From Tridacna crocea (Eukaryota > Mollusca > Bivalvia > Cardiida > Cardiidae): a stretch of DNA of 64,000 bases. The notes under the pieces are model-generated. The model made no database searches, had not been told where the DNA came from, and saw only the letters and a program-made list of their open reading frames with translations. Positions 12,079 through 23,388 of the stretch are shown here, in pieces. The translations under genes and the position numbers were made by a program. The stretch's first letter is position 1, and the number at the start of each line of letters is the position of its first letter. The stretch covers positions 27,357,619-27,421,618 of the forward strand of contig OX031071.1 in NCBI GenBank assembly GCA_943736015.1, in the 5' to 3' direction.

Positions 12079-12221
12079 TTAACCAGCATTTTCTCCTTTT
12101 CCCACAATGTTTTCTACCTTACTGGAAGCAAATTTCAATTTTTTAGTTACATTTATTTTGTCGTCTGCAAGTGCTTTCATTTTGGACCGGTCTAAAAGTT
12201 TGTTGTTTGGGAAAGGGTTAA
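12079..12221 (-). mobile_element. Half hairpin MITE
   Basis: Begins at the hairpin centre (TTAACCAGCATTTTC) and runs to the normal TTAA end; the other half is absent. Confidence 0.85.
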
Positions 12222-12748
12222 TGCAGGTGCATCTGTAAGTTGTTTTCCATCTTCTGATCTGTAATTTGTGAAAAATCATTACATGATAAAAAAGAACATT
12301 CGTGGAATAAAATGCTATTAAACTTGTCAAGTAAAAAGGTTCACTCAATAACATTTTCCCTTGACTCATTTAAAAGAATTTTATCTCAAACACAAACTCA
12401 TGTCAGATCCTATTGATCAGAGACAATCAGTCAAACAGAGGATCAGTTTTATACAGTAATTAGATAAAATTTACCTATTTTCCATGGGTTGTGAATGTTA
12501 ACATAGTTTAGGCCAATCTTTTCACACTATTAAAGACTGATCCCCTCATCTGGGATTTAAGTCTATAAAGCAGGAGATTGACTCTGTCATTTGTTAAAGA
12601 GGTCCAGTTTAAAAACATTGAGTAAAAGTATGAGAGGTTGGAATCAACTCAATATCTTTTAAATCAAGTTCTTCTTCAATCTATGTAGACTGTTTTGATT
12701 AATTTTGTTTAGCTTTTTATTTATCTGTCTATCTATACTGCATGCTTT

Positions 12749-12941
12749 TTAATTCTTTACCACCCATTTGCAAATAACATTTTTAGTGTGACTCAAATGA
12801 GGACTTCGATTCTGAAAGGTTAGGAAACATTATGGGAAAAGGAGAAAATGCTGGTTACCATTATTTTCTTTTTTTCCCAGAATGTTTTCAAATGTCCAAT
12901 TTCCAAATGTTAAAAGTCATGATTGTGTGTTAAAGGATTAA
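12749..12941 (+). mobile_element. Hairpin MITE, internally deleted
   Basis: TTAA ends; hairpin present; left subterminal part shortened. Confidence 0.82.
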
Positions 12942-12944
12942 AAC

Positions 12945-13140
12945 TTTACTGTTTTCTCTTTATCAAATATCCAAATTGAAATTGTTTGCAGATGACAAAT
13001 TTGATATGGATTGAATGGAAGTTGTCTCCAGGTCAGAAGACTGCTAACAATATTTTCTCCCTTCCTGACAACCTTTTCATTACTTTGTGCTCTCCGTCCT
13101 TGAAACTCAGGATTGTCTTGTAAAAGTGAAAATGATATGA
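12945..13140 (+). mobile_element. Hairpin MITE remnant
   Basis: ccaaattgaaattgtttgca and gatgacaaa mark the left half; the right side is poorly preserved. Confidence 0.6.
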
Positions 13141-13192
13141 CCCAAAGCTTCCATTTGCTTTCTGTATCAACACATGACACTCAGTATACTCC

Positions 13193-13416
13193 TGAACCCT
13201 CTACCACACAATGACGAGTTTTGATGAACCTTGGAAAGAAGCCTTTTGAAATCACAGTGGGAAAAGGAGAAAATTACCAGCATTTTCTCCTTTTCCCACA
13301 ATGTTTTCTACCCTATCAATAAACAACTGCACCATTTGAACCACACTGAAATTGTCGTCTTCAAAATTAATGCTTTCAACTTGGACGGGGCTAAAATTTT
13401 GTCATCTGATAATTAT
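13193..13416 (-). mobile_element. Hairpin MITE
   Basis: Both hairpin arms present with a shortened centre; target sites decayed. Confidence 0.82.
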
Positions 13417-13625
13417 AAGGTTCATAATTTCAGGACCAGTAGAGTTTTTAAGGTTAACATTTGGGTCAGTAGGCTCAAACCATCCCTAAGAACATTCTTT
13501 GTCCTATTTTCAAGAATTTAGCCAATTTGAAGTTCCCAGTTGTTTTTCTTTCCAAATCTAGAAATAGGCTAATACTTTTCCTAAAAATGATTGGCAAATA
13601 CGGACCCTAGCTCTTTGTGTTTCAG

Positions 13626-13744
13626 GCTACAAACGTATGAGCTAGGCCATGATGTTTGTACAAAGGCTGAACCATCTCCTGGTACGTCTGTTTGGAGCCC
13701 TGGAGAATATTGCATTTTACGATATGGTGGGGTGTGTCCAGAGG
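13626..13744 (+). CDS. Exon: ApeC domain, part 2
   Basis: Acceptor gtttcag and donor gtaggt; 119 nt, phase 2 in and 1 out. It encodes a cysteine-containing stretch ending in EYCILRYGGVCPE, where the second CP-x-GF motif of ApeC is split across the intron and completed by the next exon. Phases on both sides agree only in this reading. Confidence 0.8.
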
Positions 13745-13844
13745 GTAGGTAACAGAATCTTAACATGACAAATATCGTTTTTCTAATGATTATAATTTTC
13801 TGTTTTGTCCTTTTTATAAACTTATCTAATGAGAAATTTGATAG

Positions 13845-13995
13845 CTCAATTGGTGAGGTAAGGACAAGCAATGAGGGGAAGGAGGGAGTCTTGAGTTTGA
13901 ATCCCATATCAGCCAAACTCTTTCTGTTGATGATAGTCATAGCCAATGAATATTGTGCAGACTGTGGATGTTGTATTGGAATGCCGCCAGTGGCT
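13845..13995 (+). mobile_element. 5' half of the same SINE
   Basis: gatagctcaattggtgaggt, then gagtttgaatccc, then ttctgttgatgatagtcata match the head and first body part of the SINE at 29386. The copy stops after about 150 bp. Confidence 0.6.
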
Positions 13996-14017
13996 CAGAA
14001 AGAGTGTTAAGTACTGT

Positions 14018-14246
14018 TTAACTCCTTACCAAATGACAAAATTGTAGAATGGTCCCAATTGGAAGCATTTACTAACAACAAAATGAGTGTGACTCTAAAA
14101 ATGAAATTTGGTTTGGGAAGGGTAGAAAACATCGTGGGAAAAGGAGAAAATGCTGGTTACCAGCATTTTCTCCTTTTCCCACAATGTTTTCAAAAGGCCT
14201 TTTTCTCGGGGTCATTAAAAGTCGGGATTGTGTGGTAAAGAGTTAA
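14018..14246 (+). mobile_element. Hairpin MITE, intact type copy
   Basis: TTAA both ends, 229 bp. The 65-bp hairpin at 14126-14190 is symmetric about GCTGGT-T-ACCAGC with a single arm mismatch. Confidence 0.94.
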
Positions 14247-14451
14247 GATATTCCAGTAAATTTAAATGATGAAACTTGTCCTTGACCCTTCACCACACAA
14301 CCGTTAGGAAGGTAGCATTGAAAAACAAAATGAAAACCAACATTTTCTTCTGTTCCCAACATGATTTTGTACTTTCCATTCCTAACACAAGTTCCACTTT
14401 TTGTTATTTATTTTTTTCTCTTGTGAAAACTTCCTTTTTTGGATGAGTGTA

Positions 14452-15252
14452 GTTTCTTAGCACTACTGGCCGAAGGCAAGCGGGCTTATGTCATGGCCTG
14501 ATGTCCGTCTGTGCGTGTGTTAACTTATATTTCAAATATCTTCTTCTCTGAAACTACCCATCCAAATTTGATGAAACTTCACAGAAATGACCCTGCCATG
14601 GTTCTTTTCAAAGTTTTTTTTTAAAGAATTTGATTCCATCAAAAACTCTGGTTGCCATGGTAACAAAACTGAAAAAAATGAACATTTCTAAAAATCTTCT
14701 TCTCTGAAACCACAAGGCCAATGGCTACTGAATTTGGCATGTAGCTTTATCCAATGGAACTTTAACAAGTTATTTTCATATGAAAGGTCTGGGGTCAAAA
14801 TAGGCTCCATTCCAGGGATCACAAGTTAACATGGGTTTCAAAATGAAGTCACTGCAATTTAAACATTAATCAAGGGAAATAACTCTTTTTATAAAAGATA
14901 AAGCTTGTTACTATTTACCTCCCTTGATTATCAAACTGCAGTGATACATGATTGGTGCTAGATATTAAGCTTTTTGACAGGAAATATTCTGTTTTCAGGG
15001 AGAGTGATTCATTTCGATGCCAATAGTTATGGTCACATGAGTTAAATAATAAATTCAGAGTAAGGTTTCTATCATTCAGGTTATTTTTCCAAGGGTTTTA
15101 CCTTTCATACTAATGAATTAATCTGCTTGTATTGCCTGACAATGTTCATTGGTTTTGATGGCCCTCTTTTTTATGGTCATGAACACTTCAGTTTGTGCAG
15201 TAAAGGGTTAAAAAGTTAGTGGAGCGATACAAGGCCATCATGGCCCTCTTGT
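14452..15252 (+). mobile_element. Large dispersed repeat, same family, shortened
   Basis: Begins ttcttagcactactggccga and ends gccatcatggccctcttgt. Fewer internal units are present than in the 9956 copy. Confidence 0.72.
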
Positions 15253-15584
15253 AGCTAAAAGGGAAGAGCACATGAGAAGAGTGCAGGAAATTCCCATTAT
15301 CAGCATAATCCTTCAAACAAAATGTTTCCAAATATGTTCCTCATCTTAACTAAGGAAGAAGGCTATTGAAAAACCTCCTTTGAAGGAAAAGGAAATGCCA
15401 TATTATGCATTTATGATACACTGTACATTAAAGAGACTTTGCCACATTAATATCAATTTCGAAATTCTTGTCTCATAATGATATCAATATACTATGTTTT
15501 AAAAATCTGTGGACCTGTGTAGATTTTAAGTTGGTGACTAAAAAGGGACCAAACAAGAAACTATCTTTCTACATTTTATGTCAG

Positions 15585-15794
15585 GATTTGAGATGGGCTA
15601 TCAAGATACATATGGACCAATCAAAAGAGAAGATGCCAACATTGGAACCTTACCTGATGGTAACCATGGTTACCCATTTGAATATATCTACTGTTGTCGA
15701 AAAGATGGCTCCAAGGATGCACCAATCAAACTCCCAACAGCAGTTCCATTTATATTGTATCAGACAAACTATTGGGGCTGTCAGCAAGTAGAAG
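15585..15794 (+). CDS. Exon: ApeC domain core (CCR motif)
   Basis: Acceptor tgtcag and donor gtagcc; 210 nt, 1-1 symmetric, about 70 residues. It shows the family hallmarks GTLPDGNHG, then YIYCCRKDG, then PIKLPTAVPFILY, and a later single cysteine in WGCQQVEG. These are the most diagnostic ApeC motifs. ApeC proteins bind microbial surface components in some invertebrates (established for some family members; ligand here unknown). Confidence 0.87.
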
Positions 15795-16031
15795 GTAGCC
15801 TACTGCTTTTCCGATATAACACTCTATTCCTCATTTTATTCCTCATTTTTAACAGATTCAAAAAATATTGCATAGACATTTACATAAACATATGTATTTT
15901 GTGATAAGACCACCGGCCTATCATACAATTATACAGACTACATGTACAGTATATATTATGTATAATTTTTGAGTGACATAATAATTAACGCGAAAACATT
16001 TTACAAAGAAAATGAGGATAAAAACATGCAG

Positions 16032-16258
16032 TTAACTCTTTACCACACAGCAGAATTTCAAACTGGTCTTCATTGATGGAACTCAAGAGAACAGTTCACA
16101 TGTTTTTAAATGATTATATTTTTCCTGAAAATGAAAAAAAACATTGTGGGAATAGTAGAAAATGCTGGTTACCAGCAATTTCTCCTTTTCTTACAATTTT
16201 TTCAAAAAGCCATTTTCTCAGGGTTGTTAAAAGTAGGGATTGTATGGTAAATGGTTAA
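16032..16258 (+). mobile_element. Hairpin MITE, intact ends
   Basis: TTAA at both ends; left arm and left half diverged. Confidence 0.87.
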
Positions 16259-16778
16259 AATTAAGTTACTTTTTCTGATAGAAGTTTTAGCTGTTTTAAT
16301 GGTTTCTAACAAAAAAACTTGACAAATATTGTATGTGTTTCTCTTAAATTTGCTACTACATTGTAGAACAACCTTTTTGTTGGGTATGCAGTTTACCAAG
16401 TTTCTTTGAAATAAAGAACCATCAGATCGTCAGAGTTAGGACAGCTTTAAAGGCAATGTTTGTCCTCATTTGTATGGATGCATTTGGTTGGAGACATAAA
16501 TAAGTGATAATTTCAATCAATGTTTTGATTGTCTACATTCCTGTACATTTTGACAATGACCTGAACATCTGAAATTTGTTAAAACTTTGCAATATATAAC
16601 TGACAAATTAATTCTCTCCCATGAAGACAGATTTAAAGGTATTGGTATTTTTATTTTAATGAATTATGAATTTTCAATTTTAAGTTGGGTAAAGAATAAT
16701 CATGCAAACCTTTATATATTTTAGAAAACTTAGGCCAACAGATACACTTTCTTGTAATAAAAGAAGAAAAATTATATC

Positions 16779-16996
16779 TGTACCACACAATCCAAAGTTT
16801 CAAAGGCCCTGTCAGAGATAGTTTTTGAATATATTTTGGTCAAAGAACAAAATGCTGGTAATCAGCACATTTTCTTTTTTTTTTCAATATTTTCCAACCA
16901 TTCAAAGATAAATTGCATCATCTGAGGCATTTTTAAGTTGTCTACAAATGCTACATGTAACTAGGGGACACGTCTAAACATTTACCATCTAGTTAA
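16779..16996 (-). mobile_element. Hairpin MITE, strongly decayed
   Basis: taccacacaatccaaagttt to accatctagttaa; centre ctggtaatcagca. Confidence 0.7.
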
Positions 16997-17222
16997 CTCT
17001 TTACCAAACAACAGAATTTTAGACCTGTCCAAATTGAAAGCATTTGCAGACCATGAAATAAAAGTGACTGAAAATTTGAAATTTGTTTTGTGAAGGGTAG
17101 AAACCATTCTTGGAAAAGCAGAAAATGCTGGTTACCAGCATTTTCTCCTTTTCCCACAATGTTTTCTAAAAGCTTTCTTTCTCAGGGTTGTTAAAAGTTG
17201 GGATTGTGTGGTAAAGAGTTGA
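16993..17222 (+). mobile_element. Hairpin MITE, intact
   Basis: Starts TTAACTCTTTACCAAAC; the right target site is TTGA. It shares its left TTAA with a decayed copy at 16779. Confidence 0.9.
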
Positions 17223-17734
17223 GAGTAAAACAAACATGAAAGAAATACCCAATATCAGCTTGCTTCCGGAAAGTACGTCTTTCATACAGGTACATTGCAA
17301 CTAATTATTAGCCTTCTTCGGAATGTTGATGTATATTCACCTATTGCAGTTACTTGCTTAAATCTTGCATTCTAAAATAGTACATGAATTCGGCTCTCTT
17401 AAAGATGCCCACCTATGTACAGCCAGTGAGCAAAAGCGCTGTTAAATTTCAAACGATTTAGAATGGTACAGAAATCAATCCTTTGTGTAAACATGGATAA
17501 ATTACTGACATAATTATGTGGTGTAATTGAAAAAAAGAAACAGAGATTTGTATAAGAAACCAAACATTAGTCAGAAGAAAACTGACTGACAAGCGAACTG
17601 TAAACAATGGTGGTGCGTAACGGAAATTTATTGTTGGTTTCTGCCGAGAGTCGGATAAGGTGTAATTTGTACATATATATAGGCCAAGACCTGCATCTGA
17701 AAATCAAGGCAGCAACAAAGAAGCATCCATTTTC

Positions 17735-18060
17735 CTTTATTATCCCCCGCCAAAGGCAGAGGGATATAGTTTTAGCATTGGCCGCCCGTCCGTCCATGTG
17801 TCCGTCATGGCAAATATCTCCTATACCATTGAACGGAATTTCGTGAAACTTTTTACACGTGTACATTAACCCATTCTCCCCCAGATATTTTTCTGTTTTT
17901 CTGATTCGATGCAAAATGGCTGTCTGAGAGCAATTTTAAGTTTCACTTAAGTTACACTTAAGAACACTTTTGATGTTTGGGGTCTTGTCTTCAAAACTAT
18001 ACAAAGTTTTTACATTGAATTTGTCACATCTGTCAACATCCATTAGGAAATGCAGGTAAA
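17735..18060 (+). repeat. Dispersed repeat, 'cccccgccaaaggcagaggg' type
   Basis: tatcccccgccaaaggcaga with gggatatagttttagc forms a short inverted start (ccgccaaaggc/gagggatata), followed by gtccgtccatgtgtccgtc and tcgtgaaactttttacac. Non-coding. Confidence 0.5.
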
Positions 18061-18119
18061 AAAGTTTCACCTAGATTGACCGTGCAACATCACAGTTATA
18101 ATATAATATTATGCCCTTG

Positions 18120-18420
18120 TTTTTGTAATAAGGTGTCATGGAAAAAGGAGGCTTCATGTTATATTTCATTCCATTTCTTGTGAAGGCAACTCCTCCCACA
18201 TTTCTTGATGGAATTGAATGGAATTTTGACAGAATATTCTTGTCATGTGACCTATTGCATATTGTCAACATTTTGCAATTTTGCTGCATCATGAAAAAAG
18301 GGGGCTTCATGTTTTATTTCATTTTATCTCTTGTGAATGCAACTAGTCCCATATTTCTTAACAGAATTGAATAGAATTTTCACAGAATGTTTCTCATCAT
18401 CTGACCTATCGCATATTGTC
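18120..18420. repeat. Repeat related to the 556-1300 array
   Basis: Two diverged units of ggtgtcatggaaaaaggagg / catcatgaaaaaagggggc followed by ttcatgtt and tttcatt, about 150 bp apart. Confidence 0.5.
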
Positions 18421-18431
18421 AAGGTTTTGTG

Positions 18432-18650
18432 ATTTGTAGATACTCATTTCGATGCATTGCTTGTAGGAGCCTTTGGAAAACATTGTGACAAAAGGTAAAA
18501 TTGCTCGTGACAAGCAATTTCACCTTTTTTCCCCAATATTTTCTATGCTATCAGAAGGTGTCATATACACATAAGAATCAGTTTCATCCTTTCTCTTATT
18601 TAGGGTCATTTAGAGATACCATAGAAATGCCTAATGGGTTAAAGGGTTAA
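18432..18650 (-). mobile_element. Hairpin MITE, sister subfamily
   Basis: Shares ggaaaacattgtgrcaaaag and the hairpin design, but its flanks (tagatactcatttc, cataagaatcagtttcatcc, gagataccatagaaatgcc) differ from the main family. Centre attgctcgtgacaagcaat. Confidence 0.8.
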
Positions 18651-19399
18651 GTGATGTCATTCTGTCTAAAGGGAATTGTGGCTTTTTTATGTCTCTGACT
18701 TTAGATATTTTATAACTAAAATGCGTTCAACGTATTAATTATTTTTTTTGCTATTTGACCAAAGAGGAATGAAAACCTCAACAATTTACTGATATGTACT
18801 GTTTTCAATGAAAAATGGAAATTGACAATGTCTGAAATATTTTAAATCAGTGATATGATTTAATGAAAGTGTCTTTTCATGTTGAAGATGAACATCAAAT
18901 TTGGCTGGTGTTGCAATTGAAAATGGGATTTGGAGGGGGTGGGGTAATATTCAAACCATTAATTTTGAAGTGACTGCAACTGCAATGCTGGGTGATGCAT
19001 TTAGTCATTTGAGAGGGAAAATGTGAAATATAAAAGCTTTTTATTTTGTTGTGTCTGATGCCAAAGGGTTACAGCAATGTTGTTATGTTTAAATTGATTA
19101 ACCAGGCAGTTTTGGTCACTGAAACAGCCATGGTTTATAAGAGGGAAGCAGTCGCAACTGCATGATATAATACCAAGAATGAAATTGTTTTCATTTGACC
19201 AAAAATTTGTACTGTTAAAATTGAAATAATCTTCTTTCTGTTGTGGTTTATTTATTAATAAACCACAGTTGTGACTTATGCGGCACAATGAATATCCAAC
19301 CTGGCTGTCAACCTTGTGGCTTATTTATTGTTTTTCATAACTCACAACTATGTCTTTGAAAGATAAACTACACCAGAAAGAAGATTATTTCTTAACTAC

Positions 19400-19613
19400 A
19401 AAATCTTAGACTTTGGCAAACAAAAAACTTAACATTTGCCAAGATATTGAAATTGGGCTGATGAATCTTGTGGTGACAAGCATTTCCTACAATGTTTCCA
19501 AAGGCCTTCTTTGAGAGGGTAGTCGAGACAGAGGACTGTTTCCAGTAGGGCTTTCAAAGGGCTTCTATATCAGGGCTGTAAAAGCCAGGTATTGTTTGGG
19601 AAAGGGTTTAGAG
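19400..19613 (+). mobile_element. Hairpin MITE, strongly decayed, next to an exon
   Basis: tacaatgtttccaaaggcct and ttgtttgggaaagggttta define the right half; ends about 18 nt before the last ApeC exon. Confidence 0.7.
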
Positions 19614-19629
19614 CTAGTTTTATTTCCAG

Positions 19630-19773
19630 GAATGCAGTCTGCTGGTGAATATTTTGACTTTGTCAGTAACAGATCAGAGACAGTGAATGAAACAGGAGTG
19701 TTACCTTATATGTATCGGTTTGACAAACACAGGAGAAATATACATTATTGTTTCTATACACCTGTTGATAAAG
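19630..19773 (+). CDS. Exon: ApeC domain C-terminus
   Basis: Acceptor tttccag and donor gtatct; 144 nt, 1-1 symmetric. It ends with NIHYCFYTPVDK, equivalent to the terminal CYY-type motif of ApeC. SNRS and VNET are potential N-glycosylation sites. A decayed hairpin-MITE ends about 18 nt before the acceptor, leaving only a short tract for splicing signals. Confidence 0.8.
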
Positions 19774-19821
19774 GTATCTACATCACCCTTTTAGATGTCA
19801 TCAATTTTGTTAAATGTTTTC

Positions 19822-20053
19822 ATTTACTGCTCAATCCCTACTTATGACAATTCTGAGAAATTCTGAGAAAGAAGTCTATGGAAAACATTGTGGGAAAAGG
19901 AGAAAATGCTGGTAACCAGGATTTTCTCCTTTTCCCATAGTGTTTCCTACCTTTCACAAAACAAATTTCAAATTTTCAGTCACTTTTATTTTGTCGTCTG
20001 CAAATGCTTTCAATTAAACAAACCAAAAATTTTGATGTTTGGTAACGAGTTAA
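19822..20053 (-). mobile_element. Hairpin MITE
   Basis: Near-perfect hairpin around ctggtaaccag; right TTAA kept; left end diverged with a duplicated attctgagaaa. Confidence 0.88.
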
Positions 20054-20187
20054 ACAAACTTTGTTACAGCATTTATATGATGTAAAAAAAAGTCCTTATA
20101 GTGCCAAGTGACAAACCCAGCCACTTTCTGCAAACGTGGCCAGTAAGTGAATCAAATCCATAATAGACAGCGCATCCTTGCCGTTGA

Positions 20188-20408
20188 TTAACCCTCTACC
20201 AAACAACAAAATTTTAGACTGGTCCAAAGCTAAAGGCATTTGCAGACAACAAAATAAACGTAACTCAAAAAATTGAAATTTGTTTCCAGCTGGTAAGAAA
20301 ACATTGTTGGCCACGGAGAAAATGCTGGTTACCAGCGTTTTCTCCTTTTCACACAAAAGGCTTGTATCTCAGGGTAAAAAAAACCCAGATTATTTGGGAA
20401 AGGATTAA
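20188..20408 (+). mobile_element. Hairpin MITE
   Basis: TTAA both ends; right hairpin arm shortened. Its right TTAA (20405-20408) is also the left TTAA of the next copy. Confidence 0.88.
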
Positions 20409-20595
20409 CTCTTTATCACACAATCCCGACTTTTAACGATCCCAAGAAAGAAAGCCTTTGGTATTTTCTCCTTTTCCCACAATGTTTTCTACCCTTTCAA
20501 AATCAATTTCATTTGATGATTCACATTTATTTTGTCGTCTGAAAGTGGTTTCAGTTTGGACTGGTCCAATTTTTTTTTGTTTGGTAAAGAGTTAA
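20405..20595 (-). mobile_element. Hairpin MITE, one arm deleted, abutting
   Basis: Minus-oriented, TTAA ends, with the left hairpin arm deleted. Head-to-head contact with 20188-20408 through one shared TTAA. Confidence 0.87.
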
Positions 20596-20903
20596 TAAAG
20601 AATATCAAGTAATGTTGTATGGCCAAGTAAGAAGTCCTGGGTCTGCACCATTGGCATGAGACTTGGACATTGGACTATAACTGCAAATCCAAAATTATTT
20701 GATTATATTGTGTTTTATTCCTCACTAGTAGATTGCTAAGTGGCATTTTGCAGCTGGTGTCAATTAACATCGGAATCGACATAATGTGCTGTCTAATACT
20801 GGATATACATTTACATTGCTTGACAATTTGAAACCTTTCTGGCAAAAAAGAAAAAAAGTGAAATATGAAAACTAGGGATTGTGTGGTAATGGCTTGAGTA
20901 TAG

Positions 20904-21125
20904 AGTAACTCTTTTCCGAACAATCCAGGGTTCTCATACTCTGAAAAATACCTTTTGAAAACATTGTTTGAAAAGAAGAAAATGCTGCTAACCAGCATTT
21001 TCTCCTTTTCAAATGATGTTTTCTACTGTTCCAAAAAATTTTAGTTTTTGAGTCACATTGATTTTGCCGTCTGCAAATCCTTTTATTTGGGAACAGTGTG
21101 AAATTTTGTAATTCTGTAAAGGGCC
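20904..21125 (-). mobile_element. Hairpin MITE, diverged
   Basis: Hairpin around ctgctaaccagcatttt; ends decayed. Confidence 0.78.
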
Positions 21126-21175
21126 AACTATTTATTCAGAGCTTCAGATGCTGGTTGTTCATTACAAGTGACTGC

Positions 21176-21400
21176 TTAACCTTTACCAAACAAAATCCCC
21201 ATTCTTAACGACCCTTAGAAAGAAGCCTTTTGAAAACATTGTGGGAAAAGTAGAAAATGCTGGTAATTAGCATTTCCTCTTCCTACAAGGTTTTCTTCTC
21301 CCCATAAACAAATTTCATTTTTTTATCACATTTGTGTTGTGATGTGCAATTGCTCTCAATTTGAAAAAGTCTAAAATTTTAACGTTTTGTAAAAGGTTAA
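21176..21400 (-). mobile_element. Hairpin MITE
   Basis: TTAA both ends; hairpin diverged on the right arm. Confidence 0.85.
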
Positions 21401-21449
21401 GTGGTTGCTACTATAAGACCTTTGTAACAGTCAGAGTCTAATTCTTATG

Positions 21450-22100
21450 AATCTTCTAAATTCAAAAGTTACACAACACCTGATTGACTAGACAAAATGG
21501 CCAATCAGAGCTTGTGTTAATTTCTAAATCTAAGATTTGACTAATGTAATTTAGAATGGTTGGGAAATACAGTACCAGATCTGAAAATAATATCTAATAG
21601 TATATTTGACACTGTTCTTTTGAGCTTTTTACACCCACCTTTCAGCATTGCATTTGAAATCTTAACCCTTTCCCAAACAATCCCTGGTTTTCATGAACCT
21701 GAAAAAGAAGCCTTTAGAAAACAATTTGTGGGAAAAAGAGATAATGCTGGTAACCATAATGTTTTCTACGCTTCTAAAATCAAGTTTCAATTTTTTACTT
21801 CACATTTATTTTGTCGTCTGCAAAATGTTTTAATGCTTTCAGTTTGGACATGTCTAAAATTTTGTTGTTTGGTAAAGAGAAATGTCCTAAATTACAATTT
21901 TCTATGTAACATTTGTTGGACCAAATGTTCAGCAAATCTTAAATCATGCCTCTTAGAAAATTAAAAAATCGTTGAAGAATGCCTGATTTTGTTTTTAAAT
22001 TTCCAATGAATAGGACCAATATTTCTGATTTGCTGAACAATCTAATCTAGCCAATCAGAAATAATCTTATTTTCTAATTTAGAATTAGACCAAGTCAGCT
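21450..22100. repeat. Diverged ctgattgg palindromic repeats around a MITE
   Basis: acacctgattgactag / ccaatcagagcttgtgtt (21470-21515) and ctaatctagccaatcagaaa (22040-22070) resemble the arms at 24767. A hairpin MITE (21662-21882) lies between them. Confidence 0.45.
21662..21882 (-). mobile_element. Hairpin MITE, arm shortened
   Basis: Left TTAA present; the right part of the hairpin lost its tctccttttc piece. Confidence 0.82.
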
Positions 22101-22111
22101 ATATTTTACAG

Positions 22112-22221
22112 ATTGTGGGATGCTGAAGGTATTTGAAGAGAATGAGGCTGCATTTATATTTACCTCCCCTGGCTATCCTGTTACCTATAACAACAGTATG
22201 GAATGTTTCTGGCATTTTATG
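22112..22221 (+). CDS. Exon: CUB domain, part 1
   Basis: Acceptor tttacag and donor gtacag; 110 nt, phase 1 in and 0 out. It opens with DCG and contains FTSPGYPVTYNNSMECFW, the classic CUB start: first cysteine, SPGYP, second cysteine followed by an aromatic residue. An intact MITE starts 26 nt after the exon end. NNS is a sequon. Confidence 0.87.
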
Positions 22222-22246
22222 GTACAGTATAACTGGACATGAATAT

Positions 22247-22428
22247 TTAACTGTTTACCTAACAACAAATATTTGGTCTGGACCAAATTCAAAGCTTCTG
22301 CAGATAATAAATGAAATTCTTTTAATATGATGATTTCTGACTTTGATAGGGTAGAAAATATTTTGGGAAAAGGAGAAAATGTTCTTTCACAGGGTCGTTA
22401 AATAGGTCTTTATATGGTAAAGAGTTAA
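22247..22428 (+). mobile_element. Hairpin MITE lacking right arm
   Basis: TTAA ends; the hairpin stops after gagaaaatg. Starts 26 nt after the first CUB exon. Confidence 0.85.
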
Positions 22429-22529
22429 ACCATTCATCAGTATAAGGTGGAACTAAGCTTTATTGTAAAATTCATAATCAGTCTCAAGTAATATCTGTAA
22501 AAAAAGAAAAAAAAAATTGACATTTGCCA

Positions 22530-22634
22530 GTTGAAAGCATTGCAAGAAAAAGTTTTGGGACAAGGAGAAAGGGTTGGTTACTAGCCTTTTCCTACAATGT
22601 TTTTGAAATTTTTTCAATGTCTCAGGCTCCTTAA
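22530..22634 (+). mobile_element. Hairpin MITE remnant
   Basis: gggttggttactagcctttt and cctacaatgtttttgaa; ends at the TTAA shared with 22631. Confidence 0.62.
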
Positions 22635-22835
22635 CCCTTTCCCAAACGATAAATTTTGGACCCTTCCAAACCGAAAGAGTTTGCAGACGACAATTTTAGA
22701 TGAGGAGAAAATGGGAGAAAGTTATCAAAAAGGGTAGAAAACACGGTGGGAAAAGGAGAAATTGCTCCCACAGTGTTTTCAAAAGACTTTTACTGCAGAC
22801 ACGTAAAGACCAGGGCTTGTTTGGGAAAGGGTTAA
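22631..22835 (+). mobile_element. Hairpin MITE, 'ctgcagacacgt' variant
   Basis: TTAA ends, shortened hairpin; the right side reads actgcagacacgtaaa as in the 60384 copy, marking a subtype. Confidence 0.86.
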
Positions 22836-23026
22836 CTCGCCTGAAAAACTTAGCCCATTTCAGACACTTACCTATTATTCTCCATGTCGTAGTCTTGTCA
22901 TCTCTATTTTTGTCGTTTGGATCGTCATGCATTTTAAGCTTTTGCATTTTCACAAGCTTACGTTTTTAATCAAGGTATTCACTTCAAACTTTGGCTGAAA
23001 TAAGCTATATTTAATTACTTGTATGT

Positions 23027-23241
23027 TTACTATTTACCAAACAATTCTTGGTTTCTACAACCCTGAGATAGAAGGCTTTTGAAAACATTGTGGGAAAAGG
23101 AGGAAATGCTGGTAACCAGCATTAAATTTTGCACATTGTTTTCTACCATGCTGAAATAGATTTCAATGTTTGACTTATGTTTATTTTGTTCTCTGCACAA
23201 TTTGGACCAGTCTAAAATTTTGTCTTTTGGTAAAGGATTAA
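23027..23241 (-). mobile_element. Hairpin MITE
   Basis: Right TTAA kept; right hairpin arm partly replaced (attaaattttgcac). Confidence 0.83.
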
Positions 23242-23388
23242 AGAGTTAATTATCAAAGTGGGAGCCTGTATCAGAAGGGTTAAGCCTGGAATTATTGTTG
23301 ACCAAGTTATGACAAGGAAATTTCAGTTAAAAAGCAACTGCCTCAGCGCACATAATCATGACCATGACAAAATTATATTTTAATCTAG

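Noticed and set aside
13581-13946. Minus-strand frame of 121 codons
   Set aside because: Antisense shadow of the ApeC exon 13626-13744 and a SINE; no domain recognised.
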